Of a DNA stretch of 64,000 nt, positions 20,607-30,562 are shown piece after piece. The notes under the pieces are model-generated. The model was given only the letters and a program-made list of their open reading frames with translations, was not told the DNA's origin and searched no databases. Position numbers and translations under genes: made by a program. The DNA is taken from positions 1-64,000 of the forward strand of contig JAMPGZ010000005.1 in NCBI GenBank assembly GCA_023663655.1. Reading direction: 5' to 3'. Positions within the stretch are counted from its first letter, which is position 1. Every line of letters begins with the position of its first letter. This DNA comes from Lachnospiraceae bacterium (GTDB taxonomy: Bacteria; Bacteroidota; Bacteroidia; Bacteroidales; Muribaculaceae).

Positions 20607-22091
20607 ATGTTCAACATCCCGATGTCTATTTCACCAGCTCAACCCAGCACACAAGCGGACATAGCATTGCAAACCATTGCACCCGACGCTCACAACACCA
20701 CTTATACCGTGGCGACATATCTGCTTGACATATCCGACTGGATATTGAGCTTTGTAGGGCTCTCCGGCAATAAAGTCGCTGAAACCTGGGTATATGCCAT
20801 TGTAGTATTGGCAATATCGATGATCGTGGGCTACATCACCAAATGGATTGTGCTCGGATTGCTAAAACGATTCGGGAAAAAACTCACCAGCGATCTATAC
20901 AATTATCTCACGGGGGAACATTTCTTCACAAAACTGTGCAGAATGATTCCCGCACTCACATTCCTGGTGCTCATACAGGTGACCCTTGTGGAAACACACA
21001 CTCAGATAGCCGACATACTCACAAAACTGACCCTGCTGTATGTGATCTATGTGACGGGCGTGGCACTCACGGCATTGGTGAGCGCGATATGGAAGCATGT
21101 CGACACCCAGCGCAACACACGCCATCTGCCCCTCAACGGGCTTATACAGCTTATAAAAGGAGCCATCTGGATCATAATCCTGATTATAGCCGTAGCGATA
21201 ATCGTGAACAAGTCGCCGGGATCGCTTCTTGCCGGACTTGGAGCGTTTGCCGCCGTGCTTATGTTGATATTCAAAGACAGCATCCTCGGTCTTGTCGCAG
21301 GAGTGCAGTTATCGGAAGATGACAGCCTCCATGTGGGCGACTGGATAAAAGTAAACGGCACTGACGCCAACGGCACAGTGATCGAGGTGTCGCTCACTTC
21401 CATCAAAGTCCTCAACTGGGACAAGACCACTACCAGCGTGCCGCCATACAGCCTTGTGAGCGGAAGTTTCACCAACTACAGGTCAATGCAATTGAGCAAC
21501 ACCCGACGCATACAGCGCAGCTATGTCATAGACTATGACAGCATCCTACCTGCAACACCGGAAATGCTTGAATCATTGAGGAAGATACCTTTCATGGACG
21601 AATTCATCACAAAGAAACTCGCCCAGAAGGCTGCCGGCAAAGTGGAGGATGTGAACAATTCCGAAGGACTTGTCGACGGCACAATCGACACCAATCTCGG
21701 ACTGTTCAGAGCCTATATAAGAATGTGGCTTGACGCATCGCCCTACGTATCGCACGACGACACCTGCTTCGTATCGACATTACAGCAGACCGAGAACGGA
21801 GTGCCATTGCAGATCTATTGCTTCACGTCGACCTCAGCATGGTTGCCTTACGAGGCTATGATGGACACCATCTTCGAACATATCTCGGCAATGATGATTC
21901 CATTCCAGCTCATCGCTTACCAGGCAGCTTCGGGACGCGACACAATCCTCGAAGGCTTTGTGACCAACCAAGATCCACAGAAGATCTATGGTATGCCGCA
22001 ACCTATCTATAAGAGCAACGCACTTAGCGAAGTCGCCGACACCACCAATGAAGAGTCAGGAGCCCAACCCACGACCGGGTCCAATTCTTAA
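20607..22091 (+). CDS. Mechanosensitive ion channel, MscS family (YbdG-like)
   Basis: 494 residues. Four or five hydrophobic segments occupy the N-terminal half (about 30-240). The MscS signature follows: pore helix GLGAFAAVLMLIFKDSILGL, then the beta domain VGDWIKVNGTDANGTVIEV and the segment VPPYSLVSGSFTNYRSM. The long cytoplasmic tail (about 300-494) resembles E. coli YbdG more than MscS itself. It should release solutes on hypo-osmotic shock. It is transcribed divergently from the receptor gene. Confidence 0.9.
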   Translation: MFNIPMSISPAQPSTQADIALQTIAPDAHNTTYTVATYLLDISDWILSFVGLSGNKVAETWVYAIVVLAISMIVGYITKWIVLGLLKRFGKKLTSDLYNYLTGEHFFTKLCRMIPALTFLVLIQVTLVETHTQIADILTKLTLLYVIYVTGVALTALVSAIWKHVDTQRNTRHLPLNGLIQLIKGAIWIIILIIAVAIIVNKSPGSLLAGLGAFAAVLMLIFKDSILGLVAGVQLSEDDSLHVGDWIKVNGTDANGTVIEVSLTSIKVLNWDKTTTSVPPYSLVSGSFTNYRSMQLSNTRRIQRSYVIDYDSILPATPEMLESLRKIPFMDEFITKKLAQKAAGKVEDVNNSEGLVDGTIDTNLGLFRAYIRMWLDASPYVSHDDTCFVSTLQQTENGVPLQIYCFTSTSAWLPYEAMMDTIFEHISAMMIPFQLIAYQAASGRDTILEGFVTNQDPQKIYGMPQPIYKSNALSEVADTTNEESGAQPTTGSNS

Positions 22092-22116
22092 TGAAAGTGA
22101 ATAATCGGCATTAGCT

Positions 22117-22147
22117 TTTGTTAATTCACGGCAATTAAGTAAATTTG
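22117..22147 (+). promoter_or_regulatory. Promoter of the sigma factor operon
   Basis: TTTG (22117-22120), a 19-base spacer and TAAATTTG (22140-22147) match the Bacteroidetes primary-sigma consensus exactly. The transcript would start near 22154, giving a leader of about 23 nt. Confidence 0.75.
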
Positions 22148-22176
22148 GCATCTGTAACAAACCGAGCCAATATACA

Positions 22177-22737
22177 ATGAGCACTGATACGATAAAAGAT
22201 GACCCACTCTTGATAGAACGCCTTCGCGACAGTTCCACCTGCCGCGAAGCGTTTGGTGAAGTCATCAAACGCTACAGCGAGCCGTTATATTGGCAGATAA
22301 GGCGTATGGTGGAAAACCATGATGATGCCAACGACCTGCTCCAAAACACCTTTATGAAAGCATGGAGCTCCATCGAGAATTTCCGAGGCGATGCCAAGCT
22401 ATCCACATGGCTCTACAAAATCGCCATCAACGAAAGCATCTCCCACCTTGCCCGTGAGAGAAAACGCCTCCACCTGTCACTCGACGACGAGGAATCGCAC
22501 CTTGTAGATCTCATCGAATCCGACACATTTGTCGACGGCGATGAGCTTGCCTTAAAACTGAGAAAAGCTATCGCCACACTCCCCGAAAAACAGCGCATAG
22601 TTTTCAATATGCGTTATTATGACGAGATGAAATATGAGGATATGTCGGAAATACTCGGGACATCGGTAGGAGCGCTGAAAGCATCATATCATATCGCCGC
22701 AAAAAAAATCGAACAATTTTTTGCTGACAATGATTAA
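22177..22737 (+). CDS. RNA polymerase sigma factor, ECF (sigma-70 family)
   Basis: 186 residues. Region 2 is visible in DANDLLQNTFMKAWSSIENF and KLSTWLYKIAINESISHL (core binding and -10 recognition). Region 4 is in LPEKQRIVFNMRYYDEMKYE with its helix-turn-helix in DMSEILGTSVGALKAS. The gene starts a set of three genes with a membrane protein and a Spy/CpxP-like periplasmic protein, an arrangement suggesting envelope-stress control. A housekeeping-type promoter lies upstream; autoregulation cannot be judged. Confidence 0.93.
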   Translation: MSTDTIKDDPLLIERLRDSSTCREAFGEVIKRYSEPLYWQIRRMVENHDDANDLLQNTFMKAWSSIENFRGDAKLSTWLYKIAINESISHLARERKRLHLSLDDEESHLVDLIESDTFVDGDELALKLRKAIATLPEKQRIVFNMRYYDEMKYEDMSEILGTSVGALKASYHIAAKKIEQFFADND

Positions 22738-22789
22738 ACCTATGCGCTACTATTAAGTCAAATAATTGAAACAACTATAAAAAACATCA

Positions 22790-23194
22790 ATGATGAAGGA
22801 AAGACAAGATATACTGGATCGGATTGACCGTCGCTCAGGGATGACGGTTCCGGAACACTATTTCGCTGATTTTTCGGCAGAAATGATGTCTCGCCTGCCT
22901 GAAAAGCCTGCGGAACCAAGCGGAAAGGTATTGCCTCGCGGTGTGTGGCAACGCGTGCGTCCCTACATCTATCTCGCGGCGATGTTTAGCGGCGTGTGGC
23001 TGATGATGTGGTTGTTCAATGATATAAGCGGAAGAGTCGGAAATTCCTCAATGGAGGAGAATCCGATATTGGCTGAAGGATTTTCCAACGACCAATTCTT
23101 TGATTCATATATCTCTAACGAAGTAGATCAATATGATCTGCTTGAAGATATGTACAACGACGGCGTTACACTTACGAGTTTTCAACAATTATGA
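22790..23194 (+). CDS. Single-pass membrane protein, possible anti-sigma factor
   Basis: 134 residues. The N-terminal part (about 1-55) is charged and could be cytoplasmic; one hydrophobic segment (YIYLAAMFSGVWLMMWLF, about 58-76) follows; the tail is acidic (DQYDLLEDMYNDG). Its place directly after an ECF sigma factor and its topology fit a membrane anti-sigma factor, but no zinc-binding or other anti-sigma motif is visible, so the role is inferred from context. Its stop overlaps the next start (ATGA). Two adjacent ATG codons are possible starts. Confidence 0.7.
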   Translation: MMKERQDILDRIDRRSGMTVPEHYFADFSAEMMSRLPEKPAEPSGKVLPRGVWQRVRPYIYLAAMFSGVWLMMWLFNDISGRVGNSSMEENPILAEGFSNDQFFDSYISNEVDQYDLLEDMYNDGVTLTSFQQL

Positions 23195-23700
23195 TGTTTA
23201 TGAGACGACTCACTATTATCTCTCTGCTCATGCTTTTAGTCTCGGCTATGAGCTTGCACGCTTCTGACAATCGCGACAAATGGTTTAAAGAGCTGCGTCA
23301 GTACAAGCAGGAATTCATGATCAAGGACCTTGAACTGACCAAAGAACAGCAAGCCAAGTTCTTCCCCATTTACTCCGAGATGACGAGGAAAATAATGAAG
23401 TTGAATGATGATACACGCGCTCTTGAAAACAAAATCGACAGGAGCAAAACCGAGGTATCGGATGTAGAATATGAAAAAGGCGCTGAAGCTCTGCTTGAAT
23501 TAAAAGCGAAAGAAGCTAAAATCGAAGCTGAATACTACCAGAAGTTCAAGCAAATCCTTTCGCCCAAGCAGATGTATAAGCTGCCTAAAGCCGAGAAGAA
23601 GTTCACCCGGCAGCTTATGCGTCATCATAACAAAGCCAAAACCGGCGGGAAAAAAACTCCAAAGACGGCATTCGTCCCTTGTAGCGACTGCAACGCATAA
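23191..23700 (+). CDS. Spy/CpxP-like periplasmic protein
   Basis: 169 residues. Signal peptide at the N-terminus (cleavage near SLHASDN). The mature part is strongly helical and charged, with two LTxxQ-like motifs, LTKEQQAKFFPIY and LSPKQMYKLP, as in the Spy/CpxP family of periplasmic chaperones and stress sensors. The C-terminus is Lys-rich with a CSDCNA end, an unusual close Cys pair. It overlaps the preceding gene by 4 bp and ends at a strong terminator, so it completes the sigma operon. Starts at 23191, 23194 or 23200 are all possible. Confidence 0.8.
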   Translation: MMFMRRLTIISLLMLLVSAMSLHASDNRDKWFKELRQYKQEFMIKDLELTKEQQAKFFPIYSEMTRKIMKLNDDTRALENKIDRSKTEVSDVEYEKGAEALLELKAKEAKIEAEYYQKFKQILSPKQMYKLPKAEKKFTRQLMRHHNKAKTGGKKTPKTAFVPCSDCNA

Positions 23701-23725
23701 AACCCACTTATAAACGACCTCTCAT

Positions 23726-23763
23726 ACAGATACTTTCCACCGGGAGGTATCTGTTCTTTTTTT
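23726..23763 (+). terminator. Rho-independent terminator of the sigma operon
   Basis: Stem ACAGATAC (23726-23733) / GTATCTGT (23747-23754) followed by a T-rich tail to 23763. It separates the sigma operon from the macroglobulin gene, whose ATG is 20 bases further on. Confidence 0.75.
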
Positions 23764-23782
23764 CACATCACACTATTACGTC

Positions 23783-26700
23783 ATGAAAAAATTATTTATA
23801 GCATTTACTATTATTCTCTATTCACTCATAATGAACGCACAAAGCCTTCCGAAACAACCCGATTTCGCCTTTCCTAAAAAAGTAAAAAGCGAAGCTATCG
23901 CAGATTATCATAAAGCTCTGCAAGAAAACGACGGCGACCGGATAATAAACTCCCTCGTAGCCTACGAGCTTGCCGTCGCCTCAATTGACCGCGACAGCGT
24001 CCTGCAACCACTCAACCTCATCGCCAAAACCGCGTCAATGACCGACGCCTCCACATCAGCCATACTCAATATACTTCTTGCCGATATATATGCCGATATA
24101 TACACATCAGCGCGATATAAGTATGACCGGCGTGAGCTTCCTGACAATGATATGCCGGAAGATTTCCAACTATGGAGCGGCGACCAGTTCAAATTGAAAA
24201 TCAATTCACTCATAGACTCCGCTCTCATTTCACCGGAGACACTCAAAGTTACAAAACTTGCCAAATATCCCCGGGCAATCACGGCTGACAGCAAAACACT
24301 CGATTTTTATCCTACCGTATATGATTTTGTTGCCACTAAGGCAATCATGTTGCTCAACAGGATGTCGCCGATGCAGCATGATTTCTCGGTCAACCTGTTG
24401 TGCCGCTATGATTTCTACACCAAGTTGTCATTCAACTATCAGGACCCGACAGCACAACGCATATTAAACTTGTATCGCGACCTGTTGGTGTTTCACGAAA
24501 ATGAGACCGCTCCATTCATAATCACGGATATAAACCGCATAAATTTCATCTCCGGCAATGTTTTTCAAGATGGCGATCCTGAGCCGAAGGAATCAAAACG
24601 CGAAGAACTCCTCTACGCATTGTATGACCGCTATAAGTCGTCACCATTCTCAGGAGAAGCGTTGATCGAGCTTGACCGACCCGAATCAACCGACACTGTC
24701 GCAATCAAGAAATATTTCGATACGCTCACCGGCTATGTGTCGGCACATCCGGGATATTTCCGCATCAACTGCATAAAAAACTCTCTCGCCGCCGTCACAA
24801 ATCCATATATCGAACTATCGTTCCCCCGCACTATTGTGCCCGGCCAGGAGATGAAAATTACCGTCAAGGCATTTAACACCGCGAAATATGAACTGCTAGT
24901 TTATAAAGTGCCCTATTCCTCTTATTCCGCCAAGGTAAAAGGAGGAACGCCGATGAAACGCGTGCAACACAGCATCAACCGGAAAGCGCCGTTCTTCTGC
25001 ACTCATGAAGAGTCGCTGATACTGGAACAGCCGGGAACATACGCTATTGTACCAGTAATCAACGGCATTCCCGATCTGTCACGCCATTACGAGGTCACAC
25101 AATGCACCAATCTGACTGCCGCGACAGCAACATTTGCCGGAAAGACATGGGGATATGCCGTCAATCCATTTTCAGGCGCCCCTCTTGGACAAAACGTGGA
25201 ATTCATCATCACAGGCAACAGAAACACGGTTGCCGGCAAGTTGCCGGTAAAAGCCGACGGCATAACACCGATCACCGTAAAGGGCAACTTCATGTATGCA
25301 ACATCAGGCAATGACCGTTCCGACAATGCCTATATATTAAACTCATCACCGGTATCAACAAAACCGGCATATAGTGTAACGGCATTCACTGACCTTGCCA
25401 TTTATCACCCGGGCGACACCGTTCAGTGGAGCGCTGTGCTTCAACGCAGCATGAACAAGAGCGTTGAAGCAGTGCCATCAGTTGAAATTGAAGCCACACT
25501 GCGCAGCGCGAACTACGAACTGATTGACACAGTGACTTGCACAACCGATGAATTTGGCAGAGCCAAAGGCTCATTCAAGATTCCTGACGAAGGGCTCACT
25601 GGCTATTATTCAATTCAATTCCGCCATATTGATTCAAACGGGAAACCATCCACCTATGGATCTAAAAATTTCATGGTATCGGACTACAAACTTCCTACCT
25701 ACACCGTGGAAATCACCGATGTGCGCCGCGATTATCCATCGAAAGGCGATGTGACCATCGACGGAACGGCAAAAAGTTATTCAGGATTCCCGCTCGGAGA
25801 TTGCGGCGTTGCAGTAAACCTCAGCGGAATTAAATATTCCTGGTGGATGCGGTCGATGCAGAAATCATTCTATTCGACCGAGACAAGCACATCAGCCGAC
25901 GGCAAATTCTCGGTCACATTCCCCTCGGAGCTGCTCGCCTCTTCTCCGATTGAAGGCGGAATATATGAAGCGGAGTTCATTGCCACATCGCCGTCAGGAG
26001 AAAACCGGTCGGCAACGCGAGTATTTTCACTCGGTACACCCTATCTGCTCAACGCTTCAATACCTAAAAATATAGATGCGTCAAAGCCGTTCAGATTTGC
26101 CGTTGAACTTACCGACCTCATGAGCAAGCCGGTAAACAAGCCAGTAATTTACTCAATCACCAAAGGCAATGACACCATCGCATCGGGCAGAGTGAACGAT
26201 AAAGCGCTGACAGTCGATCTTGACGATGTTCCATCAGGAACTTACGACATTACTTTCTCCACCCTCGATCCTTCGCTTGCCAAGCCCTATACCGCGAAAG
26301 GGATCAACATATACCGTCCCGGTGACGCGCTTCCCCCGGCAACCGAAGAGCCGATATGGCTCCCAGAAAACAGGTATGTGATATCGTCTCGCAAAGTCTC
26401 CATACTCTACGGAACAAGAGCGGATGTCTGCCACATACTTTGCGCCATATCCACGCCGGACTCTTTGCTTGAACAACACTGGATAGAGGTAAAGCCGGGA
26501 ATGCATCATTTCGATTACGAACTGCCGGATGGTGTTGACGAAGCGACAATCACGCTATACTCAGTCAACAATTACCTTACATCATCGCATTCGGTCAATG
26601 TGATCCGTGATGAATCAATAAAACAGATAAATCTTTCGATTGAAAGTTTCCGAGACAAAATTGTCCCGGGAGAAAAAGAGAGATGGACCCTGAAGGTGAC

Positions 26701-29389
26701 AGACCGTTCAGGCAACGGCACACGTGCTGCGATAATGCTCGATATGTATTGCAAGGCTTTGGATGAACTCCTCCCCTATTCGATGCAGTTGCAGCGTATG
26801 CAGCCGGGACGCAATATGTTCCGAATCTCCACTTCATCTAATTTCGGCAACACGGAGAGCTATTTCTCTGCCAAAAGTCCGAGATACTTGAAGTGCAAGA
26901 ATCTGCTGTCACCGGAAATACAGCATTGGAATCGCCCCTATTATCTGGAAGAGATACTAACCACTGTACGCACAACCTCGGCAAGATTGTATGCCGCAGG
27001 AGCGAGCGACATGATGTACAAAAAAGCGGCTGTCAATGGAATGCTTAAAGAGGAAGCCGCCGACGATGCAGTGGAAATGGAAGCTGAAGCACCGATGGCT
27101 GATGCCGGAGCGGCTGCACGGGAACAAAGCAATGACAATTTCCAATATCGTCCCGCTGAAATTCCTCTTGCATTCTTCGAACCGTCGTTAGTCACAGGAA
27201 ATGACGGCACTCTTGAATTTTCATTCACGGCCCCGAATGCCAATACCACATGGCAACTCTGCGCTCTTGCTTTTACCCATGACGTAGTCACATCATCGCT
27301 ATCACGCGAGATAATATCGTCGAAGCCGGTAATGGTTCAACCCAACCTTCCGAGATTCCTGCACGCAGGCGACAAGGCTATAATAAGCGCAATGGTGATG
27401 AATAATTCCGACATTGATCAAACCGTAAAGACCACTGTTGAAATTTTCGAGCCTGTCACCGGAACAATAATCAACACGTTTGATTATTCCGACTCAATTG
27501 CCGCCGGAGAGTCAACCACAATAAACACCAATGTTTCAGCACCAACCAACGGCGCCATGCTCGGCTACCGCATAAAGTCATCTATCCCGAACTTTGCCGA
27601 CGGCGAACAGAGCATACTCCCCATCCTACCCTCAATAGCTCCGGTAATCGATGCAAAGACATTCTACATTCCCGCTACCGAGAAAGATTTCGAGCTTAAA
27701 CTGCCTGAAATCGCCAAGGATGCCGCAATGACACTGCAATATTGCAATAATCCGATATGGTATGTGGTAACTGCATTGCCCGGGTTGCGCAATGACAACA
27801 ACACAGACGCATTGTCGCAAAGCGCAGCAATTTTCTCAGCTGCAATCGCCGAGGGAATCGTATCCACCGACAAGGAGATCGCAGCCGCATTGAAAGAATG
27901 GAGCGACAATCCATCGGATTCAACCCTCACATCGATGTTAAACAAAAACAGCGATCTGAAAACAATGCTGCTGAATGCGACCCCATGGAGCATGGATGCA
28001 AAAAGCCAAACCGAGCGGATGGCACGGCTCGCACTATTGTTTGACAAGTCGGAGATAGAATCCACCTACTCATCGGCAATCAAACGACTGTCGTCGCTCG
28101 AATGCGCCGGCGGAGGATGGGCATGGACCGAACACTATAAAGAACCGTCGCACTGGATCACATTGAATATTCTCGGCAACCTCGGGAAAGCACGCCATTT
28201 AGGATTCGGACCTAAGGATGCAAAACTATCCAACATGGAGACAAGAGCCATAGGATACCTTGACCGTGAAGCTGCAAAAACACTGAAGAACAATCCTAAA
28301 GCCACCGGCTTGGAGTATCTTATAGTACGCGACTATTATCCATCGATCCATGTGCCGTCATCAGCTCAAGGCATCATCAGCAACACCATAGCCGACGTGC
28401 GTAAAGAGTGGAAAAACTACAATGCTCCGATGAAGGCTATCGCCGCAATTGTCATGTATAACCACAATGAGAAAGCTATCGCACAGTCAATCATCTCCTC
28501 ATTGAGGGAATATGCTGTCACCTCTCCTGAAAAAGGAATGTGGTGGCCTTCACTTGACAACATGACAGCATGGTCAATGGGAAAAATCTCGGCGACATCA
28601 TTGATTCTTGACGCATTCTCAACCGTCGATCCGGCATCGGCAGAGATCGACCTGATACGCCAATGGCTCATTTTGCAAAAAGAGGCAAAAGACTGGGGCA
28701 CTTCAGTGTCTACATCCGATGCAATATTCTCAATTCTATCCTGCGGATCTTCATGGGTGAAAAAGTCAGGAATGCCGCAAATGAAAATCGGAAGAAAGCA
28801 GATCAAATTGACCGACACCGACTCTCGCCTCGGATATGTCCGCACTGATATATCGGAATTGCATCCGTCCAAGAACACCCTCTCAGTGTCATCGCATGAC
28901 TCTATTCCGTCATGGGGAGCGATATTCATCCAGTATGACAGTGAGATTTCAGAAATAAAAGCTGCCGGATGTGATGATGTTTCCATCAACAAGCAATTAT
29001 TCAAAAGAGTCATCGACCCGACAGGAGAAAAATGGACCGAAGCCGACACAATGACTGTAGGCGATGTGATTCAAGTCAATATCACCATCGAAACCAAGCG
29101 TGACATGGATTATGTAGTGATAACCGATGACCGCGGCGCCTGCTTCGAGCCGGTGGAGCAACTACCCGCTCCGATATTCTCTGAAGGGATCTGCTTCTAT
29201 CGTGAGAACCGCGACGCATCGACCAACATATTCGTCGACCACCTGCCCAAAGGTGTCTACAGACTGAGCTACGAGCTTAACGTGAACAATGCCGGAAGAT
29301 ACTCAGCCGGTGTCGCAACGCTCCAAAGCCAATATGCTCCGGCAATGACAGCACACTCGGCAGGATCGATAATCACTGTCGGCAGATAA
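23783..29389 (+). CDS. Alpha-2-macroglobulin family protein lacking the thioester cysteine
   Basis: 1868 residues. Signal peptide about 1-19. An MG2-type domain appears near residue 540 (AIYHPGDTVQWSAVLQ). A low-complexity Ala/Glu/Met stretch near 1075-1115 sits where a bait-like region is expected. The A2M domain follows (FFEPSLVTGNDGTLEFSF near 1131; NTTWQLCALAF). Homologues with a thioester have C-x-E-Q after a TALP-like segment; here the aligned residues are Ala1343-Leu-Ser-Gln1346 in WYVVTALPGL..DALSQ, so the thioester should not form. The helical domain with GGGWAWTEHY is intact. The family is thought to trap proteases in the periplasm. It stands alone between two terminators, without pbpC. 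Confidence 0.88.
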   Translation: MKKLFIAFTIILYSLIMNAQSLPKQPDFAFPKKVKSEAIADYHKALQENDGDRIINSLVAYELAVASIDRDSVLQPLNLIAKTASMTDASTSAILNILLADIYADIYTSARYKYDRRELPDNDMPEDFQLWSGDQFKLKINSLIDSALISPETLKVTKLAKYPRAITADSKTLDFYPTVYDFVATKAIMLLNRMSPMQHDFSVNLLCRYDFYTKLSFNYQDPTAQRILNLYRDLLVFHENETAPFIITDINRINFISGNVFQDGDPEPKESKREELLYALYDRYKSSPFSGEALIELDRPESTDTVAIKKYFDTLTGYVSAHPGYFRINCIKNSLAAVTNPYIELSFPRTIVPGQEMKITVKAFNTAKYELLVYKVPYSSYSAKVKGGTPMKRVQHSINRKAPFFCTHEESLILEQPGTYAIVPVINGIPDLSRHYEVTQCTNLTAATATFAGKTWGYAVNPFSGAPLGQNVEFIITGNRNTVAGKLPVKADGITPITVKGNFMYATSGNDRSDNAYILNSSPVSTKPAYSVTAFTDLAIYHPGDTVQWSAVLQRSMNKSVEAVPSVEIEATLRSANYELIDTVTCTTDEFGRAKGSFKIPDEGLTGYYSIQFRHIDSNGKPSTYGSKNFMVSDYKLPTYTVEITDVRRDYPSKGDVTIDGTAKSYSGFPLGDCGVAVNLSGIKYSWWMRSMQKSFYSTETSTSADGKFSVTFPSELLASSPIEGGIYEAEFIATSPSGENRSATRVFSLGTPYLLNASIPKNIDASKPFRFAVELTDLMSKPVNKPVIYSITKGNDTIASGRVNDKALTVDLDDVPSGTYDITFSTLDPSLAKPYTAKGINIYRPGDALPPATEEPIWLPENRYVISSRKVSILYGTRADVCHILCAISTPDSLLEQHWIEVKPGMHHFDYELPDGVDEATITLYSVNNYLTSSHSVNVIRDESIKQINLSIESFRDKIVPGEKERWTLKVTDRSGNGTRAAIMLDMYCKALDELLPYSMQLQRMQPGRNMFRISTSSNFGNTESYFSAKSPRYLKCKNLLSPEIQHWNRPYYLEEILTTVRTTSARLYAAGASDMMYKKAAVNGMLKEEAADDAVEMEAEAPMADAGAAAREQSNDNFQYRPAEIPLAFFEPSLVTGNDGTLEFSFTAPNANTTWQLCALAFTHDVVTSSLSREIISSKPVMVQPNLPRFLHAGDKAIISAMVMNNSDIDQTVKTTVEIFEPVTGTIINTFDYSDSIAAGESTTINTNVSAPTNGAMLGYRIKSSIPNFADGEQSILPILPSIAPVIDAKTFYIPATEKDFELKLPEIAKDAAMTLQYCNNPIWYVVTALPGLRNDNNTDALSQSAAIFSAAIAEGIVSTDKEIAAALKEWSDNPSDSTLTSMLNKNSDLKTMLLNATPWSMDAKSQTERMARLALLFDKSEIESTYSSAIKRLSSLECAGGGWAWTEHYKEPSHWITLNILGNLGKARHLGFGPKDAKLSNMETRAIGYLDREAAKTLKNNPKATGLEYLIVRDYYPSIHVPSSAQGIISNTIADVRKEWKNYNAPMKAIAAIVMYNHNEKAIAQSIISSLREYAVTSPEKGMWWPSLDNMTAWSMGKISATSLILDAFSTVDPASAEIDLIRQWLILQKEAKDWGTSVSTSDAIFSILSCGSSWVKKSGMPQMKIGRKQIKLTDTDSRLGYVRTDISELHPSKNTLSVSSHDSIPSWGAIFIQYDSEISEIKAAGCDDVSINKQLFKRVIDPTGEKWTEADTMTVGDVIQVNITIETKRDMDYVVITDDRGACFEPVEQLPAPIFSEGICFYRENRDASTNIFVDHLPKGVYRLSYELNVNNAGRYSAGVATLQSQYAPAMTAHSAGSIITVGR

Positions 29390-29405
29390 TTGCAGGATAA
29401 AACAA

Positions 29406-29447
29406 GCAGCCGGACACTCAAGCATCATGCTCAGGGTGTCCGGCTGC
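29406..29447. terminator. Bidirectional terminator between convergent genes
   Basis: A perfect 12-bp stem (GCAGCCGGACAC, 29406-29417; GTGTCCGGCTGC, 29436-29447) lies between the convergent macroglobulin and OmpA-like genes. It has no long T-run on either side but is placed to serve both. Confidence 0.65.
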
Positions 29448-29487
29448 AATATTTGGTAGTTGTTTATAACTCCAGTCGGGAATGTCA

Positions 29488-30357
29488 TTAATGTGCTGAC
29501 GAATCAGATTCCGGAGCTTTGTCAATCAATTCCATGAACTGGTCAAGCTTCGGAGTTATGATAATCTCGGTGCGGCGGTTGCGCTGACGACCAAGGTCGG
29601 TGGTGTTGTCGGCGATAGGATTATACTCTCCGCGTCCGCCGGCTGTTAGACGCTGCGGATTCACACCGAAATCATTCTGCAACACTTGCACCACTGATGA
29701 TGCACGAAGAGCCGAAAGGTCCCAATTGTTGCGGATATTGGTCTGAGAGATGGGCACAGTATCGGTGTTGCCCTCTACAAGCACATCATAATCGCCATAG
29801 TCAGTTATGATTTTCGCAATTTTGCTCAAAGTTTCCATAGCACGACTGTTTATCTCATAGCTGCCTGAACGGAAAAGCATATTGTCGGCAAGCGAAATAT
29901 AAACAACGCCCTTCAGCACCTTGATATCAACCTCACGGAGCTCGTCGCGTGTGAGTGAGCGAGTCAGATTATTGGTCAACACCATGTTCAGCGAATCTGA
30001 CTTAGACTTGGCGTCAACAAGCTGCTTGATATACTGATTTGACGCATTTATCTCATCCACAAGTTTTGAGATATTGATACTTCCCTGAGCACTCTGTCGG
30101 AGGCTCTGGTCAAGCGAATTTTTCAAATCGGCGTAACCTCTTTTCAAATCATCAGCCTGGCTGCGGGCATCATCAAGACGAGCCTGAAGATTGCGGCTTG
30201 TGGCATTACACTCAGTCAGATCAATCTGAGACTGGTTATAATCCTTGCTCAATGAATCATAACGATCCTGAAGCTGAGCATACTTCTTTGAACTGACACA
30301 GCTTGAAAATGTAAGAACTGAAATCAATCCGAGAACAACCGGAATACGTACTTTCAT
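29488..30357 (-). CDS. OmpA-family lipoprotein
   Basis: 289 residues. Lipoprotein signal (LTFSSCVSSKK; Cys near 20). Residues about 25-120 are a heptad-like, Gln/Asp/Ser-rich coiled coil (LQDRYDSLSKDYNQ). The C-terminal OmpA domain (about 155-270) holds the peptidoglycan-binding segment NNWDLSALRASSVVQVL and GRQRNRRTEIII. It probably tethers the outer membrane to the cell wall, as Pal-like proteins do. Its promoter is at 30404-30411. Confidence 0.9.
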   Translation of the reverse strand: MKVRIPVVLGLISVLTFSSCVSSKKYAQLQDRYDSLSKDYNQSQIDLTECNATSRNLQARLDDARSQADDLKRGYADLKNSLDQSLRQSAQGSINISKLVDEINASNQYIKQLVDAKSKSDSLNMVLTNNLTRSLTRDELREVDIKVLKGVVYISLADNMLFRSGSYEINSRAMETLSKIAKIITDYGDYDVLVEGNTDTVPISQTNIRNNWDLSALRASSVVQVLQNDFGVNPQRLTAGGRGEYNPIADNTTDLGRQRNRRTEIIITPKLDQFMELIDKAPESDSSAH

Positions 30358-30403
30358 AAAATTTTAGTTATAATTGTTATATTTTATCCTTTGATTTGAC
30401 CGA

Positions 30404-30411
30404 CAAAGGTA
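30404..30411 (-). promoter_or_regulatory. -7 promoter box of the OmpA-like gene
   Basis: TACCTTTG on the minus strand fits TAnnTTTG; the expected upstream TTTG is not clear. The leader to the ATG at 30357 would be about 40 nt. Confidence 0.5.
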
Positions 30412-30525
30412 CGGAATTATTCGTTCAGTTATAACGCCTACATGGGTTTAAATTGTTTTCATAATGTGCATAAAAGCTCCTAATAGTTAAAAAGAGTTAA
30501 CTTATGAAATTTTTAAGCACATATT

Positions 30526-30556
30526 TTTGGTGAATTAAATTTAATCCGTACCTTTG
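30526..30556 (+). promoter_or_regulatory. Consensus promoter facing a gene-free region
   Basis: TTTG (30526-30529), a 19-base spacer, TACCTTTG (30549-30556): an exact match to the Bacteroidetes consensus. No protein-coding gene follows for 1.7 kb on this strand, so the product is probably RNA. Confidence 0.7.
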
Positions 30557-30562
30557 TAACAG

